NCBI GenBank assembly: GCA_017307755.1
Contig: JAFKGQ010000011.1
Location: forward strand, 124,001-188,000
DNA length: 64,000 nucleotides
DNA from: Chitinophagaceae bacterium
GTDB lineage: Bacteria; Bacteroidota; Bacteroidia; Chitinophagales; Chitinophagaceae
Direction of reading: 5' to 3'
Positions 34,427-44,402 of the stretch are shown piece after piece. How positions within the stretch are numbered: position 1 is the first letter of the stretch; each line of letters starts with the position of its first letter. The translations under genes were made by a program, and so were the position numbers. Below the pieces are notes generated by a model. That model saw only the letters and a list, made by a program, of their open reading frames with translations, did not search any database and was not told where the DNA came from.

Positions 34427-36709
34427 TTACGGATAACAGAGGATTTCAAAAATGGCGGCAGGCGTATCCCCGGATGGGTGTTCCACGGTAATGGTCAGCT
34501 GCTGTGTAATCACCGCCTCCGGAAATTCAATGGTCCGGATGGTCTGATAATTACCCGTCTCACGATACAGCACCCGACCCTCGCAATCATAAATAATAAA
34601 GTTACGTACGCAAAAAGGCATGACGGTTTCCGGATGGGTCATCAGCACAGACTCCATGGGATGGTCCGCGTCCGTATCGAATTTGATAATGACACGGCGT
34701 ATCCGCTGAAGCTCCTTCCAGGTCAGCCGGATCGCCGGCACGGGATCACCCGGGTCAGCCACCCATGCATTGGGTCGTACAGTAGGCCTAGCCAGACCAT
34801 TGCGGATATTGGCCCCGTCAAAAACATCCAGACCCGAGCTGATCTTCATCGCCAGGTTTAACCCCTCCGGACGACGTTGAGGGCACCAGAACTCAAATGT
34901 TTCCATGCCGATGCCTTCCGGCGGTGTCTGAAGACCATAGTTCGACACGGCCTCGTTGACAAGATTAAAGACAGACAGGATGCCCGTTATACGCCGGGCG
35001 CTGTATGCTACTTTTATCAGCGGGTTCTTATACAGACAGAAAAAACCATAGCACTCATCGACAATCTCCACATCAAAAGACAACACGATCTCATGCCTTC
35101 CTGGTGAAACCGTAAAGTTCTTTTTCCCCAGGCTACGGTCGGGCGTAAAGTTGCCGGACTTACCGCTGACCTTTAGCTCTGTTGCCAGCTCCGTCGTCTG
35201 CAGCACATCAACATATATCCGTATCTCGGGACATTCACCGGGCGACAGGGGCAGCATCTGCGCGGCGGAAAGGTACAGCTCCCGCCAGAGGTCCACAGAC
35301 TGCGGCAGCTCATCCAACACCAATTTCGAGGAGACGGTGATCTCCGCCCGGCGGGTCAGGTCTTTCTCATCCTGCAACACCAGCCCGGGAATGTGTTGAC
35401 CCGACCACAGCAGTTCTTGCTGGAGCTCGGCCATCAGCGCACGTTGTAATAGATCACGAGGCAACACCCCATGCCGGCGGCAGAGGACAGCCGCCATGCC
35501 GGAAGCCTGCCCGATATAGGCCCCCGTACCCATCACCCTGGAGGAACCAAATGCCACATGCGTGGCGCTGATCAGACGTCCCGAAAAAAGAAGATTGGGG
35601 ACATTACGACTGTACAGGCTCCGGTAAGGGATGGAGTAAATACCCTTGCTATGCCACTGGTTACAGCCCGGCTTTTCACTAAATACACCGTCCGAAGGAT
35701 GGAGGTCGATAGACCAGCCGCCATAGGCCACGGCATCCTCAAAGGACCGCTGCTCCACAATGTCCTGCTGCCGGAGGATATAGTCGCCTTCAAAACGACG
35801 GCTCTCCCGCTTGCCGGGTATCATACCCACCCACTCCAACGTAAGGGTTTCCGCGTCGGGGAAATTACCCGAATTCTTGATATAGTTCCATACCCCATAT
35901 ACCACTTTCCACAATTCCCATTTGATCGTTTCGGTGTCATGTACGGTATCCAGCCGGCCGCCGTATTCGATCCACCAGAGACGGCACCCATAATCTTCCG
36001 TATTAAAGCTGCGGAAACGAGGGATCTTTGTAATATCGTCCAGCGCAAACGCGGGCGGTATATAACGGACAGGTCTGCCCACATCCTTTGTATAGAAATA
36101 AAGAGAATGACCCAGCAGTTCTCCATAGTCCGCGGCGGGAGCAAACAACTCTCCAAATTCTTCCGTCGACTCGGCGCCCATACGAAAGGCGGCTCCGGCC
36201 AGAAAACCCACTACCCCATCGCCGGATGCGTCCGTAAACAGCGGCGCCACCAATTCATAGGTCGTCTGGTTCTGACTGCAATAAGCTTTCACAGAACTGA
36301 TCAACCCCTCATCGGTCTTGATCACCTCGTAAACAGCCGTGTTCAGCAAAAGGGTGATCCTCGGTTCGGACATGACCTTGTCCAGCAATACCATGTCAAA
36401 CACCACCGGGTTGCCTTCCGGATTTCGATACGTATTCTCTACCAATATCTCATCGACCACACCGCCCTCGCGTGCCCATCTGTTATTATTCCCCATATGG
36501 GAGGTCGCCCCCAGGATCCAAAGTCTCACTTCACTTGACGAATTACCACCCAGCACAGGCCTGTCCTGTACAAGGATAACACGGATACCTTTACGTGCCG
36601 CGGTCAGCGCGCAACAGACGCCTGAAAGACCTCCGCCCGTCACTACCAGGCCGGCTTCAAGGGTAAGGCTGGGGAACGAACGCGCGGGTACGCCGGATGA
36701 TCTGATCAT
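34427..36709 (-). CDS. FAD-dependent oxidoreductase (FAD_oxidored type) with C-terminal beta domain
   Basis: The protein, about 760 residues, opens with a dinucleotide fold (LVVTGGGLSGVCCALTAARKG, then LVQDRPVLGGNSSSEVRL) and has the typical ATHVAFGSSRVMGTGAYIGQASGMAA segment of the FAD_oxidored family found in carbohydrate loci. The last 300 residues are beta-rich and look like an accessory, discoidin-like module. I used ATG 36709, because an upstream ATG at 36754 falls inside the GH2 gene. No signal peptide is visible, so it is probably cytoplasmic. It may oxidise a sugar or sugar alcohol released by the locus. It is unusual among classical Sus loci and the substrate is unknown. Confidence 0.82.
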   Translation of the reverse strand: MIRSSGVPARSFPSLTLEAGLVVTGGGLSGVCCALTAARKGIRVILVQDRPVLGGNSSSEVRLWILGATSHMGNNNRWAREGGVVDEILVENTYRNPEGNPVVFDMVLLDKVMSEPRITLLLNTAVYEVIKTDEGLISSVKAYCSQNQTTYELVAPLFTDASGDGVVGFLAGAAFRMGAESTEEFGELFAPAADYGELLGHSLYFYTKDVGRPVRYIPPAFALDDITKIPRFRSFNTEDYGCRLWWIEYGGRLDTVHDTETIKWELWKVVYGVWNYIKNSGNFPDAETLTLEWVGMIPGKRESRRFEGDYILRQQDIVEQRSFEDAVAYGGWSIDLHPSDGVFSEKPGCNQWHSKGIYSIPYRSLYSRNVPNLLFSGRLISATHVAFGSSRVMGTGAYIGQASGMAAVLCRRHGVLPRDLLQRALMAELQQELLWSGQHIPGLVLQDEKDLTRRAEITVSSKLVLDELPQSVDLWRELYLSAAQMLPLSPGECPEIRIYVDVLQTTELATELKVSGKSGNFTPDRSLGKKNFTVSPGRHEIVLSFDVEIVDECYGFFCLYKNPLIKVAYSARRITGILSVFNLVNEAVSNYGLQTPPEGIGMETFEFWCPQRRPEGLNLAMKISSGLDVFDGANIRNGLARPTVRPNAWVADPGDPVPAIRLTWKELQRIRRVIIKFDTDADHPMESVLMTHPETVMPFCVRNFIIYDCEGRVLYRETGNYQTIRTIEFPEAVITQQLTITVEHPSGDTPAAIFEILCYP

Positions 36710-36722
36710 GATGCTGGATATT

Positions 36723-38765
36723 TTAAAAGGTTTTTGTAAGGATGACAAAGCCACCGGGTTTTACCAGGGATACTTTTGTCCCGGCGCCGGCGTCGATCGT
36801 CAGCTCCTGGCTTTCTCCCGGCCGCAGCATACGCAGCGGCACGGACCGCCCATTATAGGACACTGTATAATCTTTCAGCGTATAGGAAGGGAAGTCCTTC
36901 CGCGCCGTCACACGAAGCGTAAGCTTGCCCGTTCCGGATATTGCCTCCATGGTAGCAGGGGAAAATTCCGACTGCCAGGCGTCATACATGCCACGGGGTT
37001 CACGCTGAGGCGTGACAAGCCCCCAGGGCCGGTAGCCATTGGGATTGCTGCCGGGAAAGCGGCTCCTGTAATCCTGAAATGTCCACACACACGCACCTAT
37101 CACATAATCACACGCGCGAAAGGCTGCCATGGCATCTTTCAGATGCGTCACCCGCTGCCCCTCGTCCTTCACCTGGTCGGCCCTGAGGCCAAACTCACTC
37201 AGAAAGATCGCTTTGTCGGGATAGACCTCATGGATGTGCTGGATATTTTTCAAATGGTTGCCATATATATTGGCGCTTATAAAATCCACATACTGCGAGG
37301 CTTCATCTTCCCGCGCTTTGATGTTGTCGCGGAACACGATCATACTGGCAAATGTGATGTACCGGGTGGAATCCATCGCACGGGTAAAAGCGCTCATATC
37401 CTTCACCCAGCTCTTTCCCTCCGCTGTCTGTGATTGGAATTCGTTACCCACGGACCAGGAAAAGATACAGGGATGGTTCCAATCCCGTTCCACCATTTCC
37501 CGCATCTGCGATTGCCATTTGCGACGCATCATAGTGTCGGACATTTGCCTGGGCGTCATCTGCCAGTTGCCGGCCTCCTCAATAATAAGTAAGCCATTAC
37601 GGTCGGCCCAGTCCAACAGATATTCAGGCACAGGATAGTGATTGATACGGGACATCTCCATACAACCCGCCTTCATCAGGGAAAGATCCTTATCCAACAC
37701 AACAGCAGGGTCCATAGAGCCATAGTCCGGGTGGTCCAATGGGCGGTTGGCGCCGCCCATCCTCACAGACTCACCATTCAATAAAAGTCTCCCGTCCCGC
37801 AGCTCCAGTTTCCGGATGCCAAAAGTGACAGACATCGTATCCTGTCCGGCATACAACTCTGCTTTGTAAAGATGAGGATGGTCCTGGTCCCACAGCGCCA
37901 CCTCGCCCGCAGAGAGAACAGTCTCAAAATAGACAGCTCCCTCCGCACCGGGAGTAATTTTCACCGGCACCGGCCTCAAACGCTGCGTCAAAGGCTTACC
38001 CTCCCGGAAAATACGCCCCCCGATGGTCGTTCCGCGGACACTCGCTCCGCCGGCCGTCACTCCGTCAGCTGTCACCCTGCCGGCCGTTACCCCGTCAGCC
38101 TTCGAAAAATTGGCGATCGACGCTCTTATCCTGATAAGGGCCGTCCCCTTTTTCAGATCAGGATCGGTGCTGACCTTGATGTTCCGTATAAAAAGGTCCG
38201 GACGGGTGATCACCGACACCGGACGGGTAATGCCGCCATAGTTGATCCACGGATACTGCTGTCTGACATTGGACGCCTGATACGCAACGGACGTCTTGGC
38301 GCCCGGAATGGTGGTCGTATCCCAGGAATTGTCTACCTCCACCGCCAGGACATTCTCCTGCCCGAGCTTGCCTGTAACATCCAGCTCAAACGGCGTATAG
38401 CCCCCCTCGTGATCCCCGATCCGCTCTCCATTCAACCACACCCTGGACCGGTAGAACACAGCATCAAAATGCAGGAACTGGCGCTCACCCGCCCGGAAGG
38501 ACATAGAAGAAAATCGTTTGAAATACCAAGCTTTGCCCGTATAAAACTCATACCTTTTATCCACCGAGAAACAATGCGGCACCTCCACTTTATCAAGCCG
38601 GTCCGACTGGACATCCGGCATGTACCATTTCTCCGATTCACCCGCCCCCACCGGGTCGATGGCAAAGGTCCACTCGCCATTGAGAGAAACACTCGTTCTC
38701 CCCTGTGCGCAGACCATGCTACACACGCCAAAAACGATAAACACCAGGATCAATAATTGTTTCAT
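36723..38765 (-). CDS. Glycoside hydrolase family 2 (beta-galactosidase/beta-glucuronidase-like)
   Basis: The 680-residue exported enzyme has a signal peptide (MKQLLILVFIVFGVCSMVCAQ), a jelly-roll sugar-binding domain (about 25-190), an Ig-like domain and a TIM barrel. The acid/base Glu is in FSWSVGNEF and the nucleophile Glu in IFLSEFGLRA, the canonical GH2 pair. The signal peptide favours ATG 38765 over 38789, although the latter overlaps the previous stop by ATGA. A short repetitive stretch (about residues 220-245: DGVTAGRVTADGVTAGGASV) forms an irregular linker near the second domain. It cleaves a beta-linked residue, probably galactose or glucuronate, from the locus substrate. Confidence 0.9.
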   Translation of the reverse strand: MKQLLILVFIVFGVCSMVCAQGRTSVSLNGEWTFAIDPVGAGESEKWYMPDVQSDRLDKVEVPHCFSVDKRYEFYTGKAWYFKRFSSMSFRAGERQFLHFDAVFYRSRVWLNGERIGDHEGGYTPFELDVTGKLGQENVLAVEVDNSWDTTTIPGAKTSVAYQASNVRQQYPWINYGGITRPVSVITRPDLFIRNIKVSTDPDLKKGTALIRIRASIANFSKADGVTAGRVTADGVTAGGASVRGTTIGGRIFREGKPLTQRLRPVPVKITPGAEGAVYFETVLSAGEVALWDQDHPHLYKAELYAGQDTMSVTFGIRKLELRDGRLLLNGESVRMGGANRPLDHPDYGSMDPAVVLDKDLSLMKAGCMEMSRINHYPVPEYLLDWADRNGLLIIEEAGNWQMTPRQMSDTMMRRKWQSQMREMVERDWNHPCIFSWSVGNEFQSQTAEGKSWVKDMSAFTRAMDSTRYITFASMIVFRDNIKAREDEASQYVDFISANIYGNHLKNIQHIHEVYPDKAIFLSEFGLRADQVKDEGQRVTHLKDAMAAFRACDYVIGACVWTFQDYRSRFPGSNPNGYRPWGLVTPQREPRGMYDAWQSEFSPATMEAISGTGKLTLRVTARKDFPSYTLKDYTVSYNGRSVPLRMLRPGESQELTIDAGAGTKVSLVKPGGFVILTKTF

Positions 38766-38785
38766 GCTATAAACTTTGAATATAC

Positions 38786-39685
38786 TCATCTCAATACTTC
38801 TCTTAAAAATTCAAGCACCCGCGCCTGCCGTACAGCGTCGGAGAACTCAGGGCCGCCATGCCCGCCGCCTGCTATCGTCACCAACGAGGCCTTGACACCC
38901 GCCAACCGCAGCACATTATAAAATAAGGGCCCAAGATAATAAGGAATGATCGGGTCCTTATCTCCATGCAGGATCAATACGGGAGGGTCGCCCCGGTCCA
39001 CATAGGTTGCGGGACTCGCCCATTTTGCCAGGTCCGGCCGCACCAGCGGACTGGCGCCCAGCATCCGGGCAACGGAAGACGTTGCCGAATCCACCTTATA
39101 CCCGGCCCCATCGCCATGAAAAGCATACAGGTCGGCAGGACCATAAAAGTTGATCACCCCCTTTATCGATACTTTCATACCTCTCAACCTGTCCGAACCA
39201 AAATCTTGCCGCACATTATTCAGGCTCATCCCCAGCAGCGACGCCAGATGACCACCGGCAGAAGCGCCCGCTACCACGATCCGCGCAGTATCTACCCCCA
39301 GCTCCGCAGCATGTTTAAAGATATACCCGACTGCCGCATAGCAATCCCTTATCTGAGCCGGAAAGATCGAATCCTGACTATAACGATAACCCACACTTGC
39401 AATCGCATACCCATGCCCAATCAGATACGCCACTACATCCATATTTTTCTTCCCACCCATCCACCAGCCGCCCCCATGGATCCAGATCACCAGGGGCAGC
39501 CGGCCCAGTTTCCCCGCAGGCCGGTAGAGATCAAAATCTTGCCTCACACCCGCCCCTGCATATCGGATATTACGTGTGATCACAGCACCAGGGATGGCGA
39601 TGGTATCCGCATCCTCCTGCGCCCATACCCCCAAACCCATCATCAATCCCAATATCAAAAAAACTATCCTCATATAAAAAGTCAT
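38786..39685 (-). CDS. Exported alpha/beta hydrolase (BD-FAE/esterase type)
   Basis: The product, about 299 residues, has a hydrophobic signal region (MRIVFLILGLMMGLGVWAQ) and an esterase core: the oxyanion motif HGGGWW, nucleophile Ser in GASAGGHLA, the acid in HGDKDPIIPY and the His in GGGHGG. Such enzymes remove acetyl or feruloyl esters from polysaccharides, and some are peptidases. The start may be ATG 39685 (one-base overlap with the SusD stop, TAATG) or 39673. The next gene overlaps it by ATGA at one possible start. In a PUL, de-esterification of the glycan is the expected role. Confidence 0.87.
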   Translation of the reverse strand: MTFYMRIVFLILGLMMGLGVWAQEDADTIAIPGAVITRNIRYAGAGVRQDFDLYRPAGKLGRLPLVIWIHGGGWWMGGKKNMDVVAYLIGHGYAIASVGYRYSQDSIFPAQIRDCYAAVGYIFKHAAELGVDTARIVVAGASAGGHLASLLGMSLNNVRQDFGSDRLRGMKVSIKGVINFYGPADLYAFHGDGAGYKVDSATSSVARMLGASPLVRPDLAKWASPATYVDRGDPPVLILHGDKDPIIPYYLGPLFYNVLRLAGVKASLVTIAGGGHGGPEFSDAVRQARVLEFLREVLR

Positions 39686-41169
39686 TATTTCCAATCCGGA
39701 TTTTGCTCCAGCGAAGGGTTCGCGTTTATCTCATCCTGCGGAATGGGGAAATACTTATGCTTGGCCATGGGCGTACGCGTCGGATATACATCATTGACGG
39801 CGGCAGGGATCACCGTCAGGAACTTGTCCGTCCTCGTCAGGTCATACCAGCGGTCGCCTTCCGCAAAAAATTCCCAGCTGCGCTCCCGGATAACGCTGTC
39901 CGCAAAATCGCCGGCGCTCAACCCCGCCGTAAGATCCGGCAGACCCGCACGATCCCGGACTGTCTTGATATAACCATAGGCGGTAGCCGTGGCCCCATTG
40001 GCGCGCGCCTCCGCCTCCGCAGCGATAAGATATACATCCGCCAGCCTGAAAATAAGGACGTTGATAGCGCCGCTGCCCCCGATGGAATTGGGGTCCATAT
40101 ATTTTTTTACCAGGACGCCCTTGGGCGTGATGGGCGTTATATCTTTTTGCGCCACTATCTGGCCGGATTTATTGACATAATTGGTATCCAGCAGTTGCCG
40201 CCGCTTGTCAATGGGGTTAAAGCTGTCAAAAAATGCCTGGTAGGCGAATATCGATCCAAAGCTGCTGTTACCATAGGCGGGACCATCGCTGTTCTTCGGA
40301 CCATACAGGCTCAGCAATTGGGTGCTTTGACCAGGCGTAGCGCTCTCACATTCATAAGCCCACATGTTCTCCTGTCGCGCCACATCCTCCTTGGCCACAT
40401 TGTACACATCACGCACATCCGTCATCAACGAATATTTACCGCTGGCAAGCACCTGTTTTGCCTTATCAAGGGCCACCGCCCAGTTGCCAAGATAAAGGGC
40501 TGCCTTTGCATAAAGGGTCAGCGCTACCTCCCTGGAGGGACGGCCCTTCTGAATGGACGTGGAATAGCTGGGCAGCACCGGTACGGCTATATCCAGGTCG
40601 GCAAATATCTGTTTGTATACATCCGCGCGGGGGCTCTTGCCTACGACGGCCTTAGCCTGGCTGCTGCTGGCGCTGGTCTTCACCACCACATCCCCAAAGT
40701 TTTTGGTGAGCATAAAATGGTAGAACGCACGAAGATAATAGGCTTCCGCCACGATCACCGCACGGCGGACTGTATCCATTTTGGTGGATGGCACTTTTTC
40801 AATCACCCAATTGGCCTTTTCGATACCTGCATAACAGCTCGTCCATATCTGCTGAGGCGACTCGAACAGACGGCTAAAACTTTTTTGCGTGGTATAGTTG
40901 GGATCATAGTTGAAAAGGGTCAATGTGTTGCGCCCTACCACAGGGCGCGGATAGGTCTGGTCGGCGCTCCAGTCGGAAGCACAGGTGGCCGCCGTATTAA
41001 ACATGTCCGCAATGGGGGAATAAGCCGCTGTCAGTGCCGCCTCGGCATCAGACGCCGTCTTGTAGAAATTGGAGGTAAAAATGGATGAGTATGGTTGCTC
41101 CTTCAGCTTGCTGCAGCCGGCCAGCAGCAACATCGATAAACAAGCAATACGATATATCGGGAACTTCAT
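39685..41169 (-). CDS. susD: SusD/RagB-family outer-membrane lipoprotein
   Basis: The 494-residue protein has a lipoprotein signal with Cys19 in SMLLLAGCSKLKEQ, TPR-like helices in the first half (AYYLRAFYHFMLTKNFGDVV) and the SusD C-terminus with DRAGLPDL, RSWEFFAEGDRWYDLTR and FPIPQDEINANPSLEQNP. It sits over the SusC barrel at the cell surface and captures glycan. It is 30 bp after susC. The residues that contact sugar cannot be chosen from sequence alone. Length and motifs are normal. Confidence 0.95.
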   Translation of the reverse strand: MKFPIYRIACLSMLLLAGCSKLKEQPYSSIFTSNFYKTASDAEAALTAAYSPIADMFNTAATCASDWSADQTYPRPVVGRNTLTLFNYDPNYTTQKSFSRLFESPQQIWTSCYAGIEKANWVIEKVPSTKMDTVRRAVIVAEAYYLRAFYHFMLTKNFGDVVVKTSASSSQAKAVVGKSPRADVYKQIFADLDIAVPVLPSYSTSIQKGRPSREVALTLYAKAALYLGNWAVALDKAKQVLASGKYSLMTDVRDVYNVAKEDVARQENMWAYECESATPGQSTQLLSLYGPKNSDGPAYGNSSFGSIFAYQAFFDSFNPIDKRRQLLDTNYVNKSGQIVAQKDITPITPKGVLVKKYMDPNSIGGSGAINVLIFRLADVYLIAAEAEARANGATATAYGYIKTVRDRAGLPDLTAGLSAGDFADSVIRERSWEFFAEGDRWYDLTRTDKFLTVIPAAVNDVYPTRTPMAKHKYFPIPQDEINANPSLEQNPDWK

Positions 41170-41199
41170 AATTGATCTTTTAAATTTGATGATTCGCTT

Positions 41200-44100
41200 T
41201 TAAAACGTCACTTGTATCCCTGCCAGAAAGGTCCTGGCCACAGGATAAACAAGATTATCGACACCCACCTGGGTATTGCTGCCGCCAAATGAGTTGACTT
41301 CGGGATCAAAGCCGGAATATTTGGTTATAGTAGCCAGGTTGTTGCCGCTGACATACACCCGTACACGGTTGATGCCTTTGATCACAGAAAGGGTATAACC
41401 AAGGGTGACATTCTTCACCCGGACAAAAGAACCATTCTCTACAAAACGGTCGGAGACAGGCAGTCGTCCTCCCTGAAAACCGCTGGCGTATTCATTGTTG
41501 GGGTTTGTGGGGCTCCATCGGTTGACAAGCCCTTCCAGCACATTGCGCTGTCCCAGGGCGTTCTCGAAGGTGTACCGGCTGAGGTTGTAGATCTTATTCC
41601 CCTGTACGCCGGATACAAAAACACTGAGGTCAAAATTCTTATAGGAGAGATTGGTGGAGGCGCCAAAGATATACTTTGGGTTGGCATTGCCGGTGATCCG
41701 CTGATCATCGGCGGTGATCTGGTTGTCTTTATTCAGATCCGCCACTTTCACACCCCCCGTACGGCTGCCCGAGCCGGCCAGGATGGTTTCACCCGTCTGG
41801 TAAATGCCGTTGAAAACATAGGTTTTAAAGACACCCAGCGGTTGCCCTACTCTGAGGACCACATACGGATTGACGACATACTCCTGCAGACTGCCGGTGA
41901 GACTCACCAGCTTGTTACGGTTAAAGGAGATATTGCCGCTGAGATCCCATTTGAAGACCCCATCCATGATGCGCGTGTTGATGGCAAACTCAAAACCCTT
42001 GTTCTCCACGCTGGCAAAGTTGCCGGTGATGGAGCTATAGCCGCTGGAAAGAGGCAGGTTCTTGATAAACAGCAGATCGTTTGTCCGCTTGCGGTAATAG
42101 TCGGCTATCAGCGTAATCCTGTTGTTGAACAAGCCGATATCCACGCCGATATCCGTCTGGGTAGACCGTTCCCATTTAAGATCAGCGTTGGCGATCCCGG
42201 TGGGACTGATCCCGATAGTATATACATGGTTGAACTGATAGTTGCTGCCGGAAGCCACCAGCGCCAGGGACTGATAAGGATCGATGGCAGCCGCATTACC
42301 CGTGACACCATAACTGGCCCTCAGCTTGAGATCGCTAAACAGGTTCTGCTGCTTCATCCACGACTCTTCGATGATCCGCCAGGCGGCGGATGCGGCAGGG
42401 AAGAACCCATATTTATTGTTCTCGCCAAATTTAGACGCCCCATCACGACGGGCTGTCAGGTCTAAAAAGTACCTGTTCTTAAACCCGTAATTCACACGGG
42501 CCAGATACGAGTCCAGCCTGTCCTTGCTCCTGCTGCTGCCCACCGTCCTGTTGACAGCCAGACCAAGCGCTTCGTCAGTAGTGGCGTCGTTGGGAAATCC
42601 GCTGGCAGTAATACTATTGCCATTATAAAGATTTTTCTGCGTGGCAGCCACGGCAGTGACCTTGATGGAGTGCTCGCCAAAATTGCGCGTGTAAGTGAGG
42701 ATACTTTCGTGCAGCAGTCCTGTGTTGTTAGCATTCCCTTTGTATGCGCTGCCCGAGTTTGCATTTCTTTCCACAGCGCCCAGGATATAGATGGGACTAT
42801 AGTAATCGTTCAGCGTGCCGGAGAGGTCCGCGTTAAAAGATGCCCGGTAAGTCAACCCTTCGATGATCTTCGCTTCCACATATACATTGGCCAGAGTCCT
42901 CCGGATCGTATTCTGGCTGAGCACCGCCGCCAGACCCAAAGGATTGGTCACTTCGCGATAACGGCCGTTGAACTGATCAGAAAAGGGATAGATCGTACCG
43001 TCGGCCTTATAAGGCTGTAGTGTCGGCGGCGCCCCTAAAGCCGCCCCTACAATACTTTGCGTCACTACGCCCCCGTCGATGCTGTTGACCCCGGTGGGTA
43101 TATTATTGTTGATGGTGTTGGAGCCCAGGATCGTGGTCCCCACCCTGAAGCGATCGTTGATACGATGGTCCAGACTCAGACGCAGGGAATATCTTTTAAA
43201 ATTGGAATGGATGATGATGCCGTCCTGGTTGAAATAGTTGCCGGAAAGAGAGAACTGCGTCTTCTCAGAGCCTCCGCTGACAGACACCTGGTAATTCTGG
43301 ATGATGGCCTTCCGGAAAATAAGGTCCTGCCAGTTGACCCCCTTGCCCAGGCTGTCGGGATTGGAATAGATGGCCGAATTGTACACGTCATTCTCAAGCT
43401 TCCCAAATTGGGCCGCGTTGAGCATGGAGATCTTTTTGGTCACTTCCTGAAAACCCTGGTAAGTTTCCATCTGAACGCGGGAAGGGCCGTTCTTGCCCCG
43501 CTTTGTGGTAATAAGTATCACGCCGTTGGCGCCCCTGGCGCCGTATATAGCCGTAGCCGACGCATCCTTGAGGATCTCCACAGATTCAATATCGTTGGGG
43601 TTGATCGTGGACAAAGGGCTGGGATCCGTGACGCTCCCTCCGTTGGATATCTGTATCCCGTCGATGATATACAAAGGCTCCGACGAGCCGTTGATGGAGT
43701 TGGTCCCACGGATACGGACGCTGATATTGCCGCCGGGCGCAGCGTTGTTCTGCGTGATCTGGATGCCGGAAACCCTGGCCTGCAGACCCTGCGCCACGTT
43801 GGTAACAGGGGTCTGCGTGATCTCCGCTGCCTTGATAGAGGCTATCGAGCCGGTGGTGGCCGCCCTCCGCTGGGTCCCATAACCTACCACAACGACATCA
43901 TCCAACTTGCCGACCTTGCGTTTAAGAACGACAGACAGGGAGGTTTGACCTTTCAACTCTACCGTCTCATCCTCAAAACCCTGGGATGTAATAATAAGAG
44001 TAGCGTCGGAGGTAACGCCTTTTAATGTAAATTCACCGTTGGCGGCAGAGGTAATGCCTTTTTTTGTACCTTTTATGACCACGCTGGCGCCGCCGACGGG

Positions 44101-44211
44101 ATGATTTTCCGCATCATATATATGTCCCGTGACGACCGTCTGCGCCAGTAGCGAGCCCGGGTACAGATATACGGCGGCAAATGACAGGAAGAGAAAGAGC
44201 ACTCTACTCAT
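41200..44211 (-). CDS. susC: SusC/RagA-family TonB-dependent transporter
   Basis: The 1003-residue transporter has a signal peptide (about 1-23), a carboxypeptidase-like beta sandwich (24-105), the plug with DDVVVVGYGTQRRAATTGS and LYIIDGIQISNGG, and a 22-strand barrel ending AGIQVTF. It imports oligosaccharides across the outer membrane with SusD. It is the first gene of the seven-gene PUL operon and is divergent from the LacI-type regulator, with the 26-bp inverted repeat in the gap. The 'VVVGYGTQ' box marks it as the SusC rather than siderophore class. Confidence 0.95.
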   Translation of the reverse strand: MSRVLFLFLSFAAVYLYPGSLLAQTVVTGHIYDAENHPVGGASVVIKGTKKGITSAANGEFTLKGVTSDATLIITSQGFEDETVELKGQTSLSVVLKRKVGKLDDVVVVGYGTQRRAATTGSIASIKAAEITQTPVTNVAQGLQARVSGIQITQNNAAPGGNISVRIRGTNSINGSSEPLYIIDGIQISNGGSVTDPSPLSTINPNDIESVEILKDASATAIYGARGANGVILITTKRGKNGPSRVQMETYQGFQEVTKKISMLNAAQFGKLENDVYNSAIYSNPDSLGKGVNWQDLIFRKAIIQNYQVSVSGGSEKTQFSLSGNYFNQDGIIIHSNFKRYSLRLSLDHRINDRFRVGTTILGSNTINNNIPTGVNSIDGGVVTQSIVGAALGAPPTLQPYKADGTIYPFSDQFNGRYREVTNPLGLAAVLSQNTIRRTLANVYVEAKIIEGLTYRASFNADLSGTLNDYYSPIYILGAVERNANSGSAYKGNANNTGLLHESILTYTRNFGEHSIKVTAVAATQKNLYNGNSITASGFPNDATTDEALGLAVNRTVGSSRSKDRLDSYLARVNYGFKNRYFLDLTARRDGASKFGENNKYGFFPAASAAWRIIEESWMKQQNLFSDLKLRASYGVTGNAAAIDPYQSLALVASGSNYQFNHVYTIGISPTGIANADLKWERSTQTDIGVDIGLFNNRITLIADYYRKRTNDLLFIKNLPLSSGYSSITGNFASVENKGFEFAINTRIMDGVFKWDLSGNISFNRNKLVSLTGSLQEYVVNPYVVLRVGQPLGVFKTYVFNGIYQTGETILAGSGSRTGGVKVADLNKDNQITADDQRITGNANPKYIFGASTNLSYKNFDLSVFVSGVQGNKIYNLSRYTFENALGQRNVLEGLVNRWSPTNPNNEYASGFQGGRLPVSDRFVENGSFVRVKNVTLGYTLSVIKGINRVRVYVSGNNLATITKYSGFDPEVNSFGGSNTQVGVDNLVYPVARTFLAGIQVTF

Positions 44212-44310
44212 ATGGCAGTTGTTTTGTTTGATGCAATGCGTTACTGTTTACGAGGATGCAATTTTAAACAAGTTATCCAATGAAAAAAGAGCGCAGAGAT
44301 CAGTATCTAC

Positions 44311-44336
44311 CGGGAACGATTGCGGTATCGTTCCCG
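44311..44336. promoter_or_regulatory. Perfect 26-bp inverted repeat, putative operator
   Basis: Two 10-base arms, CGGGAACGAT and ATCGTTCCCG, are perfectly complementary around a 6-base centre (TGCGGT). The element lies in the 191-bp gap between the susC start (44211) and the LacI-type start (44403), 66 bp before the latter. No run of T follows it on either strand, so it is not a typical terminator. An operator of the adjacent regulator, or an RNA hairpin in its 5' UTR, are the two readings. The GC-rich flanks of each arm give it high stability. Confidence 0.6.
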
Positions 44337-44402
44337 ATAGCTGCGGCTGCGTCACGCCGGCAATTAACTATATTTGAATTGTATCTTAATATCGCGAAGC
44401 TT

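Noticed and set aside
35471-36538. 355-codon open frame on the plus strand
   Set aside because: It is antisense to the FAD oxidoreductase, rich in Arg, His and Pro, with no motif; a shadow frame.
39703-41088. 461-codon open frame on the plus strand
   Set aside because: It lies wholly antisense to susD, whose motifs and lipobox are clear. It has no recognisable domain and arises from GC-rich codon use.
44280-44402. N-terminal extension of the LacI-type regulator
   Set aside because: The frame is open from 44280, but these codons cover the inverted repeat and encode no domain. The natural start is at the zinc ribbon.
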